Origin: Papaver somniferum
Lineage: Eukaryota > Streptophyta > Magnoliopsida > Ranunculales > Papaveraceae
Direction: 5' to 3'
DNA length: 64,000 bases
Assembly (NCBI RefSeq): GCF_003573695.1
Contig: NC_039363.1
Location: forward strand, 163,696,747-163,760,746
How positions within the stretch are numbered: the stretch's first letter is position 1; each line of letters opens with the position of its first letter. The notes under the pieces are model-generated. The model saw only the letters and a list, made by a program, of their open reading frames with translations. It had not been told where the DNA came from and made no database searches. Positions 22,646 through 34,400 of the stretch are shown here, piece by piece. Both the position numbers and the translations under genes were made by a program.

Positions 22646-24007
22646 ATGGAAACTGAATCTAGGTTGAACAATAATAATTTTAGTTTTTTCTCATCTGATC
22701 CAAATGGAAAAAGAACTGAGACAATAGTCTCACCGGCGATTCCATTTCTATACATACCAGATGAAGAGATTGATAACAATTTAAATGAATGGAAGTTCGG
22801 TTTAATTGGGAGACTCGATTTTGTTAAGCTGAAGTTTGCTATTGCTGAAGATTCATTAAGGAAACAATGGAAAACCTTGATTCCTCTTGGAAAAGGTTTT
22901 TTCATTATTAAACTAGAAAATGAAATAGATATGAAATATATATGGAATGGGTTTTGGAAGGTTGAAGCTCAAATCCTCAAACTGAGACTCTGGGAGCCAA
23001 ACATCAATCCTGCAACTCAAAAATCAACAACTGCTTTTGTTTGGGTTAATTTTCCTGGCTTGGGAATTGAATAATGGAAATAAAGCATACTCATGTCACT
23101 GGGTGATGCTATTGGAAGGGTTATCAAGGTGGATGAAACAACTCTTAAAAGGGAAATAAGTTATTATGATAGTGTGCTTGTTGAGGTTAATTTAGCCAAT
23201 ACTGTACCTCACCATGTCCTTGTAAAATCTAAATATCGATGTTTTGAGCAAGAAATACAAAATCCTAAAATACCAGGTTTCTGCAGTCATTGTAAGGTGG
23301 TGGGACATTTAGTAACTGAATGCAGAGTGATGAGAAAGGAAAATTCAGAGAATGAGAATACCGAGATAATTCCTAATGCAGTACATAGAAAAATTTATAG
23401 GATGAAGGAGAAGAAACAACAGTCAATTGGTTTTGATATATGCCAATCTACAGAGTCTCAAATGACAAAACAAGTTGAGAATGAAAACTTTAGTGATGGT
23501 GAGATAGTTGAAGTTATTACTACTCTAACTGAGAAATGTATTGAAACTGTAACTGAATATGGTAGCATAAGTGCAAATTGCTTCTCTGGAAGAATTGAAT
23601 CTACTGAAGGATTTCCTTCACTTTCCACAAAGAACCTGGTTAAAGTCTCTACCAGTATTCCTTCTCTGTTATCAATAGGAAAAAATGAACAAAGTCTAAA
23701 AGTTACTCCTGCAAATACTTCACAACTTAATTCTTCTTTAAACTTTGGTGACATAGAGGCATTTTTTTCTGTAAGCAAATTTCAAGCACTGGTAGATGTA
23801 GTTCAAGAGCAAATTTCAGATGAATCTATGAAGTCTCCTAGAAAAGGAACAAAAAATGCTTCTGCTGGTAAAACTGCTAAAGAAGTTAACAAATGTGCTC
23901 AATCTAAAGGTATATCTCTTATTACCACAAGAAAGCCAGCTGGCAGAATTTTAGTTAAAAACAAAGGATTGAGAGGTCCTGATTCTTCTCACAATAATTC
24001 TTCTTAA
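22646..24007 (+). pseudogene. LINE ORF1, RNA-binding protein (two stops)
   Basis: The N-terminal half (22646-23071) matches the plant DUF4283 layout: 'LIGRLDFVKLKFAIAEDSLRKQW', 'GKGFFIIKLENEIDMKYIWNG' and 'AFVWVNFPGLGIE'. Two in-frame TAA codons (23072-23074 and 23081-23083) interrupt it. The same frame then runs on from 23093 to 24007 with 'GDAIGRVIKVDETTL' and a zinc knuckle C-x2-C-x4-H-x4-C near 23280-23325 ('CSHCKVVGHLVTEC'). A long Ser/Glu-rich tail follows. Such proteins bind the element RNA. Both breaks are point nonsense changes, not frameshifts. The stop overlaps the ORF2 start as TAATG (24005-24009). Confidence 0.75.
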
Positions 24008-24804
24008 TGAGAGTATTGTTCTGGAATATCATAGGCCTTATAAGAATTAGGGACAAAGATAAACTCAGATCTTTAGTCAATCAGTTTAATCCTTTTATAA
24101 TTTGGTTAGAAGAGCCTAAAGTAAGAGCTAAAAGAAATTTTGTTAAAAACTTAAGATTTCCTGGTATGAGTCAAATGCTAATACATAACTCAAGTGATAC
24201 TGAGAAAGGGAATATTTGGTTATTATGTCACTCTTCATTATAAATTCCATCAATTATCTCAAGCATAAAACAAGCCATCACTGTCAAAGTTGGAGAAGTC
24301 CTTCTTACATGTATTCATGCTGCATGCTTAACAGTGGACAGGAGGGAACTACGGGAAGAATTAATGAAGATTAGTACACTACAACTTCATGGATAGTATT
24401 TGGTGATTTTAAAACAGTTTTAAGTTGTGATGAAAAAGTAGGTGGAAGGAGTCCTCTAAGACTATCAATGACAGATTTTAATAATTGTTTAGACTATTGT
24501 GGGCTTATACAAGCCCCAAGATCTGGCATTCAGTTTTCATGGTGTAACAACAGGGTGGGTAAAAAGAGAATACTATGTAACCTTGACAAAGCTTTCTTTA
24601 ATACCAAATGGTTGGATTTATATGCTACCTGGAGCTATAAAGTAGGAGTAAGAGGAGTTTCAGATCATGGTGCTTTAATGGGAGGTACAACAGACATTCC
24701 TAAATCTCAAAACATACCTTTTAGATATCAACCAATATGGACTTCTCACCCAAAATTTCTGCAAGTTATAAAACAATCATGGGAAGAAGAATGCACTGAA
24801 AATC
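24007..24804 (+). pseudogene. LINE ORF2, endonuclease part
   Basis: Begins with ATG at 24007 and 'VLFWNIIGLIR', the APE-type endonuclease opening (normally WN-hydrophobic-RGL), and 'WLEEPKV' (the catalytic Glu region). The frame stops at 24241-24243. Another frame (24468-24812) gives the C-terminal endonuclease core: 'FNNCLDYCGL', 'FSWCNNR', 'LDKAFFN' and 'GVSDHGAL', where SDH is the catalytic motif. At least one frameshift lies between. The region ends at the Gypsy insertion (24805). The enzyme nicks target DNA in intact relatives; here it is dead. Confidence 0.75.
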
Positions 24805-26288
24805 TGTTATAGTTTTGAAAGTGGTAGTAAAAGTTCGTTGCTCGGACTTGTAAAGATTTAAAAATAAAAAGAATATACACAATATTTGTCACAATGGGCG
24901 AGAGGTACTGGGACTAGGATTCCGCCAATTTCATTTCTTAAGGTTCAAATAATAATTCTTTTATCAATAATAGCTCAAAAAATATATTAAATATATCGAC
25001 TCTAATTTATTGCCAAGACTGATTCTCAAAATATTAGGTGTAAATGTTAAGCATGGGACATCAAATCATCTAAGCTAAGCATGACCCATCAAATCAAATC
25101 ACAACTAATTAATTTAAATCATAATTTCAATTAAAATTAATGCAAAAGTCATGAAAAGAATTAAATATAATTACCCAAGTGTGAAATAAGGCTTCCTCCA
25201 TTGCCCCAGTGTTGGGATTTAGCTTCTCATATTAATCATAATCTCAAAATACATGTATGTTGCTCAAAAGTTGATTAAAATGATAAAAATGAGTAAAACA
25301 GTGAATGTACGACCCACAGGAGGAGTCACAAAAAGAACGATAAGAGACAGTTGCTGCTGATATTTAGACTGCGCTGCGACCCACGGTTTGCGTCTTAGAC
25401 ACTGGTGATAAACGACTGCCCTCGCGAGTCCGTTCTTCGTGTTCTTGGTCTTCATCAATGGCAGCAGCAGCAGCAGAGAGAAATCATGGTTCTCGACTCT
25501 GCAGCGTTCCTTCTCTCCTCCCAACTCTCGACACCCTCTCTAGTACTCCCAGGGAACATATTTATACACCTACAGCTCGTTGAATCTCCCTCAATTACTC
25601 CATATAATCTTCATTACTCGGTGTTTAAAGAAAATATCTTCCGAATATTTTCTTCTCTGAAATGATTCTCCACGCGTTATAATCTGTATTTCTTTCCTTG
25701 TTTAACAACTACACACTCCTTCCTACTGCTCGGGACATCAATCATGCACTTAACACGCTAAAAATCTTCTCCAAATCACGTAATCCCGTGAACTGTTCTT
25801 ATTATGCTCGTGCTGCCCTGATTTCTTCTTGTGAGTTATTTAGCCAAATTTGATCGATCTAAAGACCCATAACCTTCCTTTCTAGCCCATAAGAAGATAC
25901 CCAATGAGTTTCAGCCATTGAATCGGCCTGCCATTACTTCATTTCTTCGATCGAAAATTCTCCTGTGCTGTGAACATTTTTCCCGCCAAAATCGATATTC
26001 AAATGTAGAAGAGGGGTGTCCCCTATCCTGAACTGGGGTGCGAATAGCAGCTGCCTTGGGGTGACCTGGGGGTGCCCCTTAGTAATTAGGTTACCCCTTA
26101 TCCAAAAGCGAGAGTCCGAATAACACTTGTCCTCCGGGTGCCAAAATCAACTTTTCGAGCCGAATTTTCCAAAAATATTTATTTCCAAAAAATACCTACA
26201 AATACATAAAATAACAAAATTAGTACAAAATCGAGTGCCAACAGTATATAGTATTGAGATCAAATTAGACACAAAAATGTGTCTATCA
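24805..26288 (-). repeat. 3' LTR of the young Gypsy-type element
   Basis: 1484 bp, matching 29935-31419 nearly base for base, including a (CAG)5 microsatellite at ~25459. The ORFs read here (for example 25264-25524) are duplicated in the other LTR and are not genes. Confidence 0.9.
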
Positions 26289-26301
26289 AATACCCCCAAA
26301 C
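26289..26301 (-). other. Polypurine tract
   Basis: On the minus strand 'GTTTGGGGGTATT' lies directly before the LTR start TGATAGAC. A similar 'TTTAAGTTTGGGGGTATG' word occurs further inside (27397-27414), as is common in Athila-like elements. Confidence 0.75.
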
Positions 26302-27740
26302 TTATTATTTGCTAGTCCTCGAGCAAAATTTATTCTTGAAAAGTGACCGAGTTAATCTCGGTGGGTTTATCAGAGGTGTACCCACAAAAACCAATACTCC
26401 AGACCCTATCTATCTACGCGGAACCTTGGAAAGCACTAAATAACCTCCTTGGTTGGCATACAATTGTTGATTCTAAGAGGAAGAACCCTGATGCGAAATT
26501 CCAATTGTTGTACACGAGTTTGCACTCAAGCATACTAAAATTCATATAAGTGACAGAGCTCTACTAAGATAGTTTCACGATGCACATCATACTCGGAGTC
26601 AGACTAATCACATGAAAAGATTAAGAAGATGGAAAAAGAAAAATGTAGATGGTTGAAAAGTGAACGGTGTTTCCCATATCTGTCTGAAGGCCTCTGCCAA
26701 GATGAACCTAACCTAAATGACTGAGATACCGGTCTGACTAATATCAACACACTGGCATATACAAGGGAACCAGCGGTCAATAACTTAAATCTAGATCAAC
26801 AAACTGGCAAATACAAGGGAACTAGCAGTTGACTACACAGAACAATAACCCCTTTTTTTTTTAACTTAACAGCATGAATAGATCTTTTTGATCCAAGCGC
26901 ATGCTTCTTGTCAGCAGATTACACGATAGTTCCCACGGGTCCTGCATTCCACGCTTGCTTAGGCGACGGAAACAGGGAGAACACACACATATTGCTATCC
27001 AAGTGTTAGTATTTATTCCGATTGGTCTACTGGTCTGGTTTATATATTTTTTTTATTTTATTTATTTTTTGAAAAGGTAACTCAGTCAATCTATTTCACC
27101 CTAGCAAAGGTAACAACTTGAATCGTGTGCCCCACCAAATCACTTGAAATAAAAGAAAACTAAAAATAGAAAGTGAAAAGGACTCGACGAGATATGGCGA
27201 AACTATAATGTTAATTCTAACACATGAGCTCTGTGCTTTTATGAATAGACTCTATAGATGTTTCCATCTAGTCAGATTGGTTCCTCAACTCCTAAAACAA
27301 AAATGTTTCCATCCACTTAGATTGGTTAGTGCTATCCTTAATAGGCGTAAGTTTCTAGGCTCTGGAGTTTATTTATTGCAACTAAAAAGTTTCTCCCATA
27401 CCCCCAAACTTAAATCTAACATTGTCCCCAATATTCTAAAGATGAAACTAAAAGCATGAACAAGGAGAAACTGTTACCATTTGAAGCGAAAGAGTTAAGG
27501 ACAGATATTACCGTGTTGCATGAGATTGGGTTACCTCCCAAGAAGTGCTAAGTTTAAAGTATTTATCCAGATGTAGGAAAGGTTTAGTCAACTCGAACCG
27601 TATAACAGTAGCCGGAATAACTGTGGGTCTTTAAAACCAAAAAGAGATGACAACAGGAAATTGCAGTGAACCAAGAAAATGAACAAGACTAGCGTGCCCT
27701 TACCTAGTTTCCTGATTAATATATTTATATCTAATTGTGG
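26302..27740 (-). other. 3' non-coding interior of the young element
   Basis: No ORF of note. On the minus strand it carries 'GGGGACAATGTTAGATTTAAGTTTGGGGG'-type sequence near 27395-27432, a landmark often seen in the 3' part of Athila-like Gypsy elements, and several T-rich runs. Confidence 0.5.
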
Positions 27741-28874
27741 TTAAGGTTCAGGTTCTATGAAAGGGTCTAAATAAAATATTTTTCTTGGATGCATCTCCTC
27801 ATAGATTGGATCTAAATTACTAGGTCCTAGAGTCTGGAAAAACTCAAATACGAACTTAGAATCACGAAGTAATAACCTAAATAATTGCGGATCCTCTAAG
27901 TCAATCAGATATGACTTACATAATTGACCACAATGAGAGTAGTGGTCATCCTTAAGCAAATGTGTCGATTCTAATTTCCTAAAGCATTTAGGTTTAGTCT
28001 CACAACTTAATATTCGACACATTTGAAATCTATATGTTCCCACATTTGGAAGAAAACTATTTGGTGGGAAAACAAAATCAATCTTGGTATTATTGCCTGG
28101 GTTAACCACATCAACCAGAGGATGGGTTTCTAACAGTTGAGACTCTTGTTGGATATCATTAGGTTCTGGAAAACGAGTACGAAGATAGTCTCGTAAGATG
28201 GGTGAGGCATTGATGTCAAGTCCCAAGTGAGGGATATTTTTAAGAGTTAAAGAACATGGAGAATGATAATCACCCCCAAACTTAGAGTTTTCGGCGTCTC
28301 TAGGTAGACTGGTCATAATCTCCCTAATTTCTAGGTCATCAGATTCCTGAAAGTGGGCGATTGATTTTTCTAAGTCAGGTTCATCCCCGCTAATCTCTAC
28401 GAGTTCTTCAAAGACTATTGTTTCTAAATCGTTTGACTCGAAAACAGTACTCTCAAGATAAACTGGTTCCTCTAAACCATCATCGGTTTCGTAATCATCG
28501 TCTAAAACGGGGGTATTTCTAGTCAAATCCGAGTCCTTTTGAATAGGTAAATAATTATTAAAATTATTTGGATTTGAACTAGAAATATCATTATAATCAT
28601 CATCACCATCCTCCTCCTCCTCATCATCACAATATAATTTTTGATATTCACGAATTCTCAAGCTTTGTTCCCAACTACATGGTCTATGTTTATAATATTT
28701 CTCATAGATCGTTAGAGGTGATTCCTCAATAAAAGTTGGAGTATCCATATATCGCTGCCCACGCATATATTCACCAAGAGTCATTTCCGAAGACGTCTCT
28801 TGATAACGAGAATTTTTAGACATATATTCTCGCAACGTCATCGCAGGTGGAGTCTCCTCAAAAGGATTCATCAC
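27741..28874 (-). CDS. 377-residue acidic ORF of the young Gypsy-type element
   Basis: This is an intact frame from an ATG at 28874 to a TAA at 27741, the only long ORF in the element. The N-terminus has a doubled motif, 'MTLREYMSKNSRYQETSSE' then 'MTLGEYMRGQRY', reminiscent of the 'TLREY/TLRDY' opening of some plant Gypsy gag proteins. A very acidic tract follows (about residues 80-95, 'DDEEEEDGDDDY'), then a Glu/Asp-rich middle and a C-terminal half with several Cys and aromatic residues. I see no zinc knuckle, protease or polymerase motif and no membrane segment. It may be a gag derivative or an unrelated cargo protein. Function unknown. A possible splice donor (GGTAAGT, minus strand near 29480) in the leader suggests the message could be spliced. 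Confidence 0.65.
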   Translation of the reverse strand: MMNPFEETPPAMTLREYMSKNSRYQETSSEMTLGEYMRGQRYMDTPTFIEESPLTIYEKYYKHRPCSWEQSLRIREYQKLYCDDEEEEDGDDDYNDISSSNPNNFNNYLPIQKDSDLTRNTPVLDDDYETDDGLEEPVYLESTVFESNDLETIVFEELVEISGDEPDLEKSIAHFQESDDLEIREIMTSLPRDAENSKFGGDYHSPCSLTLKNIPHLGLDINASPILRDYLRTRFPEPNDIQQESQLLETHPLVDVVNPGNNTKIDFVFPPNSFLPNVGTYRFQMCRILSCETKPKCFRKLESTHLLKDDHYSHCGQLCKSYLIDLEDPQLFRLLLRDSKFVFEFFQTLGPSNLDPIYEEMHPRKIFYLDPFIEPEP

Positions 28875-29913
28875 CGAAGAAATATAAACTACAGAGGGAT
28901 TTTATACAATCACAAACAAGGCCGACTCGACTCCACCAAAGCAAACCTAAAGATTTCTAGCAAACAAAAAGCATGATGGCTCCACTTAGATTGTTTCTAG
29001 ACCAGCTTCTATCTTTCGAAAGGGAATTCGTTGCAATTTGAGCAAACTCCTCTGGAATCAATCCGAGTCAAAGTAAGTTGAATTGAGGAGAGGGAAGCTC
29101 AGTGGAGCTTTGATACCCAAGGCCTCACCGCTATCACAAGGCGGCGCAGTCACGCATTCAACTCACATAAACCATCATGAACTTTGGAGTGTGCTTAAAG
29201 AGCAACCAATATTTTTCGAACGAGTTTCCTATTAATCTCGTTACCCTATCGGTCTCGTTCTATTCCAAATTTTAAGCTTGGGTTCGCGTTAGGTTTCGTT
29301 TTCCTAAGGCGGGCAAGAAGGTAACGGTGATGAAATCCGAACCCTTATCTTGTTTAGGCCAGGCCTTGCCCTTTACTAGGAAAATAAAGACAGTCAGGTT
29401 CGTCCTCAAACAATTATCACCTTAAGGCAGACAGTAACCCGCTTGCAGGAGATTCGCGGGTGTTTCGATTGGACTTACCTCCCGTATCAGACGGGCGATG
29501 AACCGTTGTCGTCGACTCGGGCCACGACTCCTATGCCGTGTGCGAGCCCGAGGGGCCGAGACGATATAGTAATCGTCGTCCTTCCCTGCACACAGTTTAT
29601 ATAATAATTTTTTTTTTTAATAATAATACCCTTCCGTAGGGTTAAAAAAATAAAGTCCAATTGTTTAAAGTCCAAAGTCCAAAAAAAAAAAAATTACAAT
29701 TTTCCTCACACACTCTAAAAAAATTAAAAATTAAATCCTAAAATTGTCTTTTTTTTTCTTCTCTTTTCGCTTTTCGCTTTAAGATTTTTCCTCTCCAAGT
29801 CCTTAGTTTTCACTTTGAACCTGCAAAATAAAGAAAAAAAGAAACATAAAAAGGAACAAACAATTCTAAAAAAAATAATAAACCTAAAAAAAAAAAATCA
29901 ATCTATATACAAG
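28875..29913 (-). other. Leader region of the young element
   Basis: About 1 kb between the primer-binding site and the ORF, without an ORF. It holds long A/T runs (29600-29910), short palindromes such as the one around 29480-29500 ('cccgtatcagacggg'), and a potential donor site. Structured leader or packaging sequence is plausible but not shown. Confidence 0.45.
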
Positions 29914-29931
29914 TCCGCGTCGGCGGCGCCA
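29914..29931 (-). other. Gypsy primer-binding site
   Basis: Minus-strand TGGCGCCGCCGACGCGGA begins three bases after the LTR end. The TGGCGCC start is typical of plant Gypsy primer-binding sites and fixes the element's orientation. Confidence 0.8.
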
Positions 29932-29934
29932 TTT

Positions 29935-31419
29935 TGTTGTAGTTTTGAAAGTGGTAGTAAAAGTTCGTTGCTTGGACTTGTAAAGATTTAAAAATAAAAA
30001 AAATATACACAATATTTGTCACAATGGGCGAGAGGTACTGGGACTAGGATTCCGCCAATTTCATTTCTTAAGGTTCAAATAATAATTCTTTTATCAATAA
30101 TAGCTCAAAAAATATATTAAATATATCGACTCTAATTTATTGCCAAGATTGATTCTCAAAATATTAGGTGTAAATGTTAAGCATGGGACATCAAATCATC
30201 TAAGCTAAGCATGACCCATCAAATCAAATCACAACTAATTAATTTAAATCATAATTTCAATTAAAATTAATGCAAAAGTCATGAAAAGAATTAAATATAA
30301 TTACCCAAGTGTGAAATAAGGCTTCCTTCATTGCCCCAGTGTTGGGATTTAGCTTCTCATATTAATCATAATCTCAAAATACATGTATGTTGCTCAAAAG
30401 TTGATTAAAATGATAAAAATGAGTAAAACAGTGAATGTACGACCCACAAGAGGAGTCACAAAAAGAACGATAAGAGACAGATGCTGCTGATATTTAGACT
30501 GCGTTGCGACCCACGGTTTGCGTCTTAGACACTGGTGATAAACGACTGCCCTCGCGAGTCCGTTCTTCGTGTTCTTGGTCTTCATCAATGGCAGCAGCAG
30601 CAGCAGAGAGAAATCATGGTTCTCGACTCTGCAGCGTTCCTTCTCTCCTCCCAACTCTCGACACCCTCTCTAGTACTCCAATGGAACATATTTATACACC
30701 TACAGCTCGTTGAATCTCCCTCAATTACTCCATATAATCTTCATTACTCGGTGTTTAAAGAAAATATCTTCCGAATATTTTCTTCTCTGAAATGATTCTC
30801 CACGCGTTATAATCTGTATTTCTTTCCTTGTTTAACAACTACACACTCCTTCCTACTGCTCGGGACATCAATCATGCACTTAACACGCTAAAAATCTTCT
30901 CCAAATCACGTAATCCCGTGAACTGTTCTTATTATGCTCGTGATGCCCTGATTTCTTCTTGTGAGTTATTTAGCCAAATTTGATCGATCTAAAGACCCAT
31001 AACCTTCCTTTCTAGCCCATAAGAAGATACCCAATGAGTTTCAGCCATTGAATCGGCCTGCCACTACTTCATTTCTTCGATCGAAAATTCTCCTGTGCTG
31101 TGAACATTTTTCCCGCCAAAATCGATATTCAAATGAAGAAGAGGGGTTTCCCCCTATCCTGAACTGGGGTGCGAATAGCAGCTGCCTTGGGGTGACCTGG
31201 GGGTGCCCCTTAGTAATTAGGTTACCCCTTATCCAAAAGCGAGAGTCCGAATAACACTTGTCCTCCGGGTGCCAAAATCAGCTTTTCGAGCCGAATTTTC
31301 CAAAAATATTTATTTCCAAAAAATACCTACAAATACATAAAATAACAAAATTAGTACAAAATCGAGTGCCAACAATATATAGTATTGAGATCAAATTAGA
31401 CACAAAAATGTGTCTATCA
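29935..31419 (-). repeat. 5' LTR of the young Gypsy-type element
   Basis: 1485 bp, TG...CA on the minus strand (TGATAGACAC to ACTACAACA). It matches 24805-26288 with about 15 substitutions and one single-base length difference. It is followed on the plus strand by AAATC, the second copy of the target duplication. Confidence 0.9.
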
Positions 31420-31424
31420 AAATC

Positions 31425-34400
31425 CCGCTTTTAATTTTATGAGTAAACTTAAGAGATTCAAAATTTGTGTAAAGAAATGGAACTGGGAGGTCTTTGGAGA
31501 CTTGAAAATCAAAGTCAAAGAAACCGAAGATGAAGTTTTAAAAGCTGCATTGCTCTCAGATGCTCAACCAGAAGATGTAACTCTGCTTAACAGTCTAGTA
31601 ACTGCAAGAGGAAAGCATGAATTGGCAGCTCAACAATACAATGAATTACTAAGATCAAAGTCAAGAATAAAATGGGTGAAAGAGGGTGGTGCAAACACAG
31701 GTTTTTTTCATACTTCAATTAAGGTTAGAAATGCACATAATAACATAGCAGAACTTGAAGATTCACATGGTAACATTGTTGTTGAATAAAACCAAATTGC
31801 AGATTTATTAGTGAATTATTTTAAGAAGAAATTTGAACATCAGGAAGTTAGTTTTGAAGAAAGTCTTTTTGATCCCATTCCCAAGGTAATAACTGATGAA
31901 TATAATGCACTCATGGATGCGCTGCCTTCAGCACAAGAGATTAAAGATGTTGTTTTTCTATGGATCCAAACAGCTCTCCTGGACCTGATGGTTTTCCAGG
32001 TAGTTTCTACAGATTTTCATGGGAAATTATATGCAAGGATTTAGTCATTGCAATACAATATTGTTGGAGATGCAGATTTATACCAAAAGGGATGAACTCC
32101 AATTTTCTATTTTTGCTACCTAAAATAGTTGATGCTAGGAGAACTGATCAATTCAGGCCAATCAGGTTGTCTAATTTTTGTTTTAAAATCATCACAAGAA
32201 TAATCACAACAAGACTACAATGATTTCTACATAAGGTAATATCTAGCCAGCAAGGTGCTTTCATAAAAGGAAGAAACATCCAAGAGAAAATTGTGCTTGC
32301 TTCAGAATCGGTAAATGAAATAGATACCAAAAGAAGAGGTAGCAATGTTGGTTTGAAGTTGGACGTAACTCAAGCCTTTGATTCAATGAGTTGGGAATTC
32401 ATTTTTGAAACACTAAAGCATTTTGGCTTCTCTCAAGTGGGGATTAATTGGTTGAAGATAATTTTTGAATCTGCAAGGATTTCAGTACTTGTAAATGGAG
32501 GGCCATTTGGTTTATTTGAAGTGAGAAGAGGACTCAGACAAGGAGATCCATTATCTCCCATTCTATTTGTGATAGCTGAAGAAGTATTGAGCAGAAACTT
32601 AACCAAAATGATTCAAGAAGGCTTAATTCAAACAATGGTTAATAGAAATGGATGTCATCCATCTCACTTAATGTTTGTAGATGACATATTTATATTCTGC
32701 AATGGGCACAAAAGAACATTGGATAACTTGATGGGCTTACTAATGAGATATCAAGCTGCATCTGGACAAACAGTTAACAGAGAAAAAAGCAAATGCTTTG
32801 TTGGTGGGGTTACTGAATAAATAAGAATGGTAATTGCAGGAAGATTGCATATGGAGCTTTCAGAATTTCCTGGGAGTAATCTTGAGCCCTGGAAGAGTAA
32901 AAACTACTTAAGTTTGGGGAATAGTGGAAATGCTACAAAAACAACTAGCTGGTTGGATTGGTAAACTCCTTGCATTCTCAGATAGATTAACTTTAAGAAA
33001 ATTTGTGCTCTGTAGTATTCCAATATAGAACATGTTTGTCTACAAATGGCCCAAGTATATGATTAAAGAATGTGAAAAGATAATCAGAAATTTTCTATGA
33101 ACCGGTGATCCATTCGTGAAGAAACTGGTAACTGTAAAATGGGAGGAAGTAAATGCACCATTTGCTGAAGGAGGTCTTGATATTATAAGGTTAGAAGTGG
33201 TTAACAAAGCTTTGCTGTTAAAACTACTTTGGAAAATAGAAACTGAAGATGAGGAATGGACTAGATTTATGAGGGAAAAATATAAAAACAAAGAAGGTGA
33301 CTGGATTACTGGATACAAAAAATCTTCCATATGGCTTGGACTTAAATGGGTGATAAATGATCTTAATGAAGGAAGTAGATGGCTGGTGGGGAACGGAAGA
33401 AATATATCAGTTTGTCAAGATAAGTGGCTGAAAGAAAATGCTCTTATATAACAACATCAAAGTGATCCATTTATACAACAGCACAAGGGATTAAAAGTGA
33501 GTGATCTGATTGTAAATGGAGAATGGAATATATCAGAAGAATTGCTGCAATATATTGAGTTAAATGAATTACGAGCTATTGGATCTGGGGATGATAAAAG
33601 AATATGGGCAGCTGACTTAACTGGCAAGTTTACAATTGCTAATGTTGTACAAAAAATAAGAATGAAATACCAGCTGGTTAATTTGGCTAAATATGTGTGG
33701 AGCCCTTATATCCATCCATACACATCATGTAATGTGTGGAAAATGATCAGAGGAGCATGTGCAACTGAAGAAAATGTCAGAAAAAAAGGTTTTCAATACA
33801 GTTTCCAAGTGCTATCTATGTGGTAATGGACAAGAAAACATGGAGCATATCCTATGGGAACGTTCTTTCAGTCTGAAGATTTGGAACTGGCTTGGAGGTA
33901 TGTTCAGTCTAAATACTCCCACCAAATTTGATGATGTTATTACATGTGTTAAAAAACATAGTTCTGCCATAAGACAAATATGGTGTATAAGTGCTTTCTC
34001 AGTAATGGTGGAGTTATGGATGACAAGAAACTTGAGAATGTATGAGAATACTAATCCAAATGCTGAAAAGTTCAAACACAAGATAACGAGCTTCACAAAG
34101 GAATATGGCATGAGAATTAAGGGCACCATGAAGAATGGCTTGTATGATTTGAACATTATAGTAAGCTTTGGGATTAAAGGGATCAAAAGAAAAAACTCTT
34201 ATGTGAAAGAAGTATTCTTTAGACTGCCTCAAATGGATCAAACTTTAATATGTTGTGATGGTGCTGCAAAAGGTAATCCAGGCACTGCAGGTATTGGTTT
34301 CATTGGCAGAAAAAGTGATGGATCATGCTTGGGAGCAGGGAGTGGAGGTTTAGGAATCACTACAAACTATATTGCAGAAGTAATGGCACTAGTTGCAGCA

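Larger units (their letters stand above)
24805..31419 (-). mobile_element. Young non-autonomous Gypsy-type LTR element
   Basis: The 6615-bp element is bounded by near-identical LTRs (24805-26288 and 29935-31419) and a 5-bp target duplication AAATC (24800-24804 and 31420-31424). It reads on the minus strand. Its 5' LTR (31419 to 29935) starts TGATAGACAC and ends ...ACTACAACA. Next is a primer-binding site TGGCGCCGCCGACG (29931 downward), as in plant Gypsy elements. The polypurine tract 'GTTTGGGGGTATT' abuts the 3' LTR at 26289-26301. I counted roughly 15 differences between LTRs by eye (~1%), so insertion was recent. The only long ORF is at 27741-28874, and no protease, RT or integrase is seen. 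Confidence 0.9.

Noticed and set aside
25264..25665. ORFs on both strands repeated at 30394-30795
   Set aside because: They are inside the two LTRs of the young Gypsy-type element and show no domain; duplication explains their apparent conservation.
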